Assembly: GCA_937930625.1 (NCBI GenBank)
Contig: CALHBW010000357.1
Coordinates: forward strand, 1-10,131
Direction of reading: 5' to 3'
DNA from: an uncultured Saprospiraceae bacterium
GTDB taxonomy: Bacteria; Bacteroidota; Bacteroidia; Chitinophagales; Saprospiraceae
DNA length: 10,131 bases
Shown here: positions 7,167 through 10,131 of the stretch, one piece after another
How positions within the stretch are numbered: position 1 is the first letter of the stretch
Layout of the letters: each line of letters begins with the position of its first letter
The notes under the pieces: model-generated
Told to the model about the DNA's origin: nothing
The model's input: the letters and a program-made list of their open reading frames with translations, nothing else
Databases searched by the model: none
Translations under genes and position numbers: made by a program

Positions 7167-7204
7167 AGCGCATTTCACTCATCCAAAGTGATGCGCTTTT
7201 TTTT
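7167..7204 (+). terminator. second plus-strand intrinsic terminator
   Basis: AGCGCAT-(TT)-CACT at 7167-7179 pairs with AGTGATGCGCT at 7187-7197 with a two-base bulge, and the stem runs straight into eight T (7197-7204). There is no A-run on the left side, so it acts only on the plus strand. No plus-strand gene is recognised between it and the terminator at 6935-6966. It may be a backup terminator for the aquaporin transcript or the 3' end of an unrecognised small RNA. Confidence 0.75.
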
Positions 7205-7252
7205 GTGCCAAATTCCAAATCACAAAACCCAATTATAGCCTTGTTTTTATGA

Positions 7253-7287
7253 ACTACAAACTATCAACTATGCACTATGCACTACGA
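7253..7287 (+). repeat. five tandem 7-bp repeats, consensus ACTAtgc
   Basis: Five consecutive heptamers read ACTACAA, ACTATCA, ACTATGC, ACTATGC and ACTACGA. The first four bases ACTA are constant and the last three vary. The array ends 5 bp before the DUF1761 stop codon, on the 3' side of that gene. It resembles low-complexity intergenic repeats of some Bacteroidota; function is unknown. Confidence 0.7.
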
Positions 7288-7292
7288 ACCAA

Positions 7293-7775
7293 TTAAGCAA
7301 ATTGGCAAATCACGCCGCCCATCAGTGTCATGGCAATAAACCAATACCCAAAGTGAAGCATCACATAACGCCAGCCACGACGCTCAAACAGTGAAAGAAT
7401 ACCAATCAAAGGCAGCGCAAACATAATAGCACCAATGCCTCCATGCAATGCGCCGTGACCAAATGTACGGTGTCTGTCTGCATATTTTTCCATAATATCA
7501 CTTAGCATAACCTGCTCCGCAGAACCTACGGGGGCAGTACCAAACAATTGACCAATTCCGGTTTGGTGTACACTCAAACCATATATAGCAAATGCTAAAA
7601 AGAAACTAAACAAGTACGCCAAACCAAAAATCAAAGCCATATTGCCCGTCTGTACCTGTTCTTCGGTCACGCCGGCGGCTTTCATCCATGGCGTACCAAG
7701 CACTTTGGGATTGTACCAGATAGCACCAATCACCATCGGTATGAGGGCTGCTGCAAAAAGTATTGGAAAATTCAT
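7293..7775 (-). CDS. DUF1761 family small membrane protein
   Basis: The product is a 160-residue protein with about four membrane segments (near residues 4-22, 47-67, 111-131 and 138-158) and a polar loop at about 70-108 rich in charged residues and histidine (DRHRTFGHGALHGG). The segment IWYNPKVLGTPWMKAAG (19-35) is typical of DUF1761, a family of unknown function. Its length matches the family norm. The ATG at 7775 places the first membrane helix directly at the N-terminus. The gene follows comEC on the same strand after 227 bp, so a shared transcript is possible but the palindrome and repeats between them make a separate unit likely. It ends toward the shared terminator at 6935-6966. Its biochemical role cannot be stated. 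Confidence 0.85.
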   Translation of the reverse strand: MNFPILFAAALIPMVIGAIWYNPKVLGTPWMKAAGVTEEQVQTGNMALIFGLAYLFSFFLAFAIYGLSVHQTGIGQLFGTAPVGSAEQVMLSDIMEKYADRHRTFGHGALHGGIGAIMFALPLIGILSLFERRGWRYVMLHFGYWFIAMTLMGGVICQFA

Positions 7776-7789
7776 ATTTTTTTTATTTG

Positions 7790-7829
7790 AAATGAGTGAA
7801 TTAGTAAATGAATAGATGAGTAAATGTTT
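7790..7829 (+). repeat. five tandem octamers, consensus AAATGAgT
   Basis: Consecutive octamers read AAATGAGT, GAATTAGT, AAATGAAT, AGATGAGT and AAATGTTT. The array starts 15 bp upstream of the DUF1761 ATG, in the leader of that gene. The same octamer family appears inverted at 7973-8004. Confidence 0.7.
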
Positions 7830-7909
7830 GGTATATTCAGAAATTCAGTTGACACTTTTATGGTAAATTTAAACATGCCTTATTTTTCTTTGGGAAATTG
7901 ACGCTTTTA

Positions 7910-7949
7910 CGTGATGTAGAGCAAATTCATGAATTTTCTCTACATCACG
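7910..7949. repeat. 40-bp near-perfect palindrome between comEC and the DUF1761 gene
   Basis: Outer arms of 12 bp, CGTGATGTAGAG at 7910-7921 and its complement at 7938-7949, enclose a C/T mismatch (7922/7937) and a perfect 14-bp palindrome at 7923-7936 (AAATTCATGAATTT). The whole pairs as two 20-base half-arms with a single mismatch and no spacer. It lies 53 bp beyond the comEC stop. It could act as a comEC 3' hairpin, but the outer stem is not followed by a T-tract on the minus strand (GTAAAAGCG follows). Confidence 0.75.
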
Positions 7950-7972
7950 CGAACCAAGAAATGGTCAATTCT

Positions 7973-8004
7973 AAATATTTACTCATTTCATCATCTACTC
8001 ATTT
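7973..8004 (-). repeat. four tandem octamers in inverse orientation, overlapping the comEC stop
   Basis: Read on the minus strand, the octamers are AAATGAGT, AGATGATG, AAATGAGT and AAATATTT. They belong to the same family as the plus-strand array at 7790-7829. The first unit includes two bases of the comEC TAA stop at 8005-8003, so the array begins at the end of the coding region. Confidence 0.7.
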
Positions 8005-10105
8005 AAAACTCCACCGTCCACGCACCTTTTTCGTTGATGTCGTGGTAAGCCAAATCAATTTCTTCGCACTGTCGTTTCCAGACATTGATGGCTTTACGGC
8101 TATTTGATGCGTCAAATATAATTATTTTTGGCTGAAATATATCTTTTATTTTATTGATCTGAATATATGGGTTATTTTGAACGAGTACATAGTCTGTTTT
8201 TATTGAAAATGAATGATTTAACTGATTTTCATCATCAATGACAAACATCTTTTTATCCTGAAATTGAATGAAATTTTGTTGTAAAAATAAATTTGAATCT
8301 TCGTAATTACCCCTAAAGTATGCTTTATCATTTGTGTGAATACCCGAAGCCGATTGATGGTTAGAAGCAGCAAAACCTATCTGTCTTGTTTCCACTCCAA
8401 TACCGCTTACCGTTCTTATTTTTTTATTTGAAATAAAATCTGCGATAGAATTTTTATACGAATGATAAATGGTGATTTCGTGTTGTATATTCTGCTGAAT
8501 GAGTTGGTGAGCGCGACCTGCCATAATCAATAGCAACAAGCCTAAAGTTGCTATCCCCCACATCGGTTTCTTAGCTTTCAAAAACCAAGCAAACGACAAC
8601 AAAGCAAGGTATAATCCCATGACTGCCAAACCCGTAATCCACACATTTTCGATGAGGCTAAATGGCAATTTTTGAATCCCAAAAATCAGAAAATTCACAC
8701 ACCAAATCAAGCCAAACAGCAGCTTGCCCACAAACCACCCGACAAAGGGTATCCAACTGAATATCAAGGACATAATCCCCAAACCCAGTATAAATGTAGC
8801 CGCCGGAATCACAATCAAACTCGCCAGCCAAAAGAAGATAGGGAATTGGTGAAAATAATACAAACTCAATGGCAATGTAGCCATTTGTGCGGCAATAGAA
8901 ACGGCGGTCAATGCCCACAAATTATCGACCACAGCCGAGCGCGGAATCCACAGTCGATAGATACGCGGCTGAAAATAAACGATACCCAAAACGGCAACGT
9001 AAGAGAGTTGAAAACCCACATTGGCGATGAGGTACGGATTGAAACACAACAGAAAAAACGCCGAACATGCCAGCGTATTATACACATTCGTGTAGCGACT
9101 CATCGACAGCCCGACCACCAAAAAACTAAACATCGTAGCCGCCCGCATGACCGACGGTGACATACCCGTCAGCAAAGCAAACACCCAAATTCCAAGTATC
9201 AAAATCACCGGACGAGCGATGCGAAACATCCGATTTTTGCTTTTCACAAAATTCAAAAAGAAATTCAGAAAGAGATAAATCAGCCCGACATGCAAACCCG
9301 ATACTGCGAGTACGTGCATTGCGCCCGTCTGCGAATAGGCATCGCGTACATCTTGCGAGATTTCGTCTTTATAGCCCAAAATCAAAGCTGCCCCAACGGA
9401 AAATTCGCGGTCCGTAGGTAGGTGTTCGCGCAATTGATTGATACAGGCAAGGCGTACTTTTTGTGCGAATTTCAACACCAAATTTCCTTGATTCGCTTGC
9501 GTATGTTGCCAATCTTCTTTTTTGATAAATGATTGATAATGAATATTTTGATACCGCAAATATCGCTGATAATCAAATTGATGCGGATTCATAGGCGGCG
9601 GTACGGGCTGTATCCAGCCTTTGAGTATCAAGACATCTCCATAGGCTAATTGGGTAGCTGTGCTATCGGGTTCGAGGTAAGCGAGGAGGTTGCCGGAAGC
9701 AGTTTTCATTTGCCCGGTAGAATCGCTGAGGGCAAGGACGCGGACTTGGGTTTTGAGGCGTTTACCGACTTTTGGTGAAGCCGTGACTTTGGCGATAAGG
9801 GTATTTTTATTTTCCAAAAAATGACTGAAATGGTCGCCTTGGTTCAAGTCATTATGTTTCACCGATAGCAGGTAGCCCAATGACATCATCCATCCCACCA
9901 TAAACACACCAAACAACCATCTATAAGCAAAGTCAATTTTCCGAAATACCAAACCCAACATCGCCACAAAACACAATATTCCAAATCCGGCAACATAATA
10001 AGAAGGAAAATTTATCCAAAAAGACAAGATGATACCCGCCACCATAGGTAGCAAGAGACGCACGAAGGGTATTTCGTGTAGATTGATGATAGGTTCGGGT
10101 TGCAT
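8003..10105 (-). CDS. comEC: ComEC/Rec2-family DNA uptake channel protein
   Basis: ComEC forms the inner-membrane channel that carries single-stranded DNA into the cytoplasm during natural transformation. The 700-residue protein starts with membrane segments (about 15-82), followed by a soluble OB-fold-like DUF4131 region (about 95-195). The Competence domain spans about 230-510 and includes the conserved SQTGAMHVLAVSGLHVGL (258-275), MSPSVMRAA (315-323) and FQLSYVAVLGI (365-375). Residues from about 535 to 700 are soluble, but no HxHxDH motif of the metallo-beta-lactamase domain found in Gram-positive ComEC is seen. The length of about 700 is usual for Bacteroidota ComEC, so this is probably not a truncation. 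The ATG at 10105 gives a sensible N-terminus; only 26 bp upstream are visible and no ribosome site stands out there. The C-terminal codons (about 8003-8500) are more AT-rich than the membrane core. Confidence 0.93.
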   Translation of the reverse strand: MQPEPIINLHEIPFVRLLLPMVAGIILSFWINFPSYYVAGFGILCFVAMLGLVFRKIDFAYRWLFGVFMVGWMMSLGYLLSVKHNDLNQGDHFSHFLENKNTLIAKVTASPKVGKRLKTQVRVLALSDSTGQMKTASGNLLAYLEPDSTATQLAYGDVLILKGWIQPVPPPMNPHQFDYQRYLRYQNIHYQSFIKKEDWQHTQANQGNLVLKFAQKVRLACINQLREHLPTDREFSVGAALILGYKDEISQDVRDAYSQTGAMHVLAVSGLHVGLIYLFLNFFLNFVKSKNRMFRIARPVILILGIWVFALLTGMSPSVMRAATMFSFLVVGLSMSRYTNVYNTLACSAFFLLCFNPYLIANVGFQLSYVAVLGIVYFQPRIYRLWIPRSAVVDNLWALTAVSIAAQMATLPLSLYYFHQFPIFFWLASLIVIPAATFILGLGIMSLIFSWIPFVGWFVGKLLFGLIWCVNFLIFGIQKLPFSLIENVWITGLAVMGLYLALLSFAWFLKAKKPMWGIATLGLLLLIMAGRAHQLIQQNIQHEITIYHSYKNSIADFISNKKIRTVSGIGVETRQIGFAASNHQSASGIHTNDKAYFRGNYEDSNLFLQQNFIQFQDKKMFVIDDENQLNHSFSIKTDYVLVQNNPYIQINKIKDIFQPKIIIFDASNSRKAINVWKRQCEEIDLAYHDINEKGAWTVEF

Positions 10106-10131
10106 TTAGGCGAAGGTTTGGTTTGTAATGG

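Larger units (their letters stand above)
6774..7292. other. 519-bp non-coding gap between convergent genes
   Basis: No convincing gene is present. The gap holds AT-rich sequence after the aquaporin stop, the bidirectional terminator at 6935-6966, a pyrimidine-rich stretch at 6985-7045, a second terminator at 7167-7204 and a heptamer array at 7253-7287. In the pyrimidine-rich part, TCACTTCT occurs twice in tandem (6998-7013) and TCTCTCGTC recurs at 6989-6997 and 7025-7033. A short open frame at 7067-7252 runs through the second terminator and is not credible as a protein. Confidence 0.7.

Noticed and set aside
7067..7252. 61-residue plus-strand open frame in the aquaporin-DUF1761 gap
   Set aside because: It crosses the intrinsic terminator at 7167-7204, has no domain-like pattern and contains the tandem CAATTACG repeat.
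7973..8004. CRISPR array
   Set aside because: The repeats are only 8 bp, contiguous and degenerate, with no spacers and no cas genes.
8672..9417. Plus-strand open frames opposite comEC
   Set aside because: They are highly basic, glutamine- and histidine-rich, as expected for the antisense of membrane-segment codons; comEC motifs occupy the other strand.

Overview
The window looks like chromosomal DNA of a Bacteroidota bacterium. It has moderately AT-rich genes and very AT-rich gaps. Upstream of two genes there are exact matches to the Bacteroidota -7 promoter consensus TAnnTTTG, and Shine-Dalgarno sequences are weak or absent. The ComEC is of the short type without a metallo-beta-lactamase domain, and a small DUF1761 membrane protein is present. 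No genus can be named from the sequence alone. No tRNA, rRNA, CRISPR array, transposase or phage gene is visible.

Positions 1-4951 form a small DNA-defence or DNA-processing block on the minus strand. A 1277-residue type IIG restriction-methylation fusion is followed by a DUF1016 (YhcG-type) PDDEXK nuclease that runs off the left edge. The 261-bp gap between them holds two unusual structures. One is an 80-nt segment that folds completely into a four-way junction with no unpaired bases at the junction. The other is a perfect 14-bp-arm inverted repeat just upstream of the nuclease promoter. The last third of the restriction gene is much more AT-rich than the rest, which suggests an exchanged target-recognition module.

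Positions 5163-6773 hold two divergent housekeeping genes: dapB (lysine and diaminopimelate synthesis) on the minus strand and an aquaporin-family channel on the plus strand. Their shared 246-bp gap carries a dapB promoter candidate and three consecutive inverted repeats in the aquaporin leader. The channel keeps both NPA motifs but has valine where the selectivity-filter arginine normally follows the second NPA.

Positions 6774-7292 are a long non-coding gap between the convergent aquaporin and DUF1761 genes. It has a bidirectional terminator, a second plus-strand terminator with no obvious gene of its own, and short 7-8-bp tandem repeats. Positions 7293-10105 hold the DUF1761 membrane protein and, upstream of it, comEC (DNA uptake channel), both on the minus strand. 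Their gap contains a 40-bp near-perfect palindrome framed by octamer tandem repeats in opposite orientations, one set of which runs into the comEC stop codon.

The restriction/nuclease block and comEC both concern foreign DNA, but they are separated by housekeeping genes, and nothing in the sequence shows they are functionally linked.
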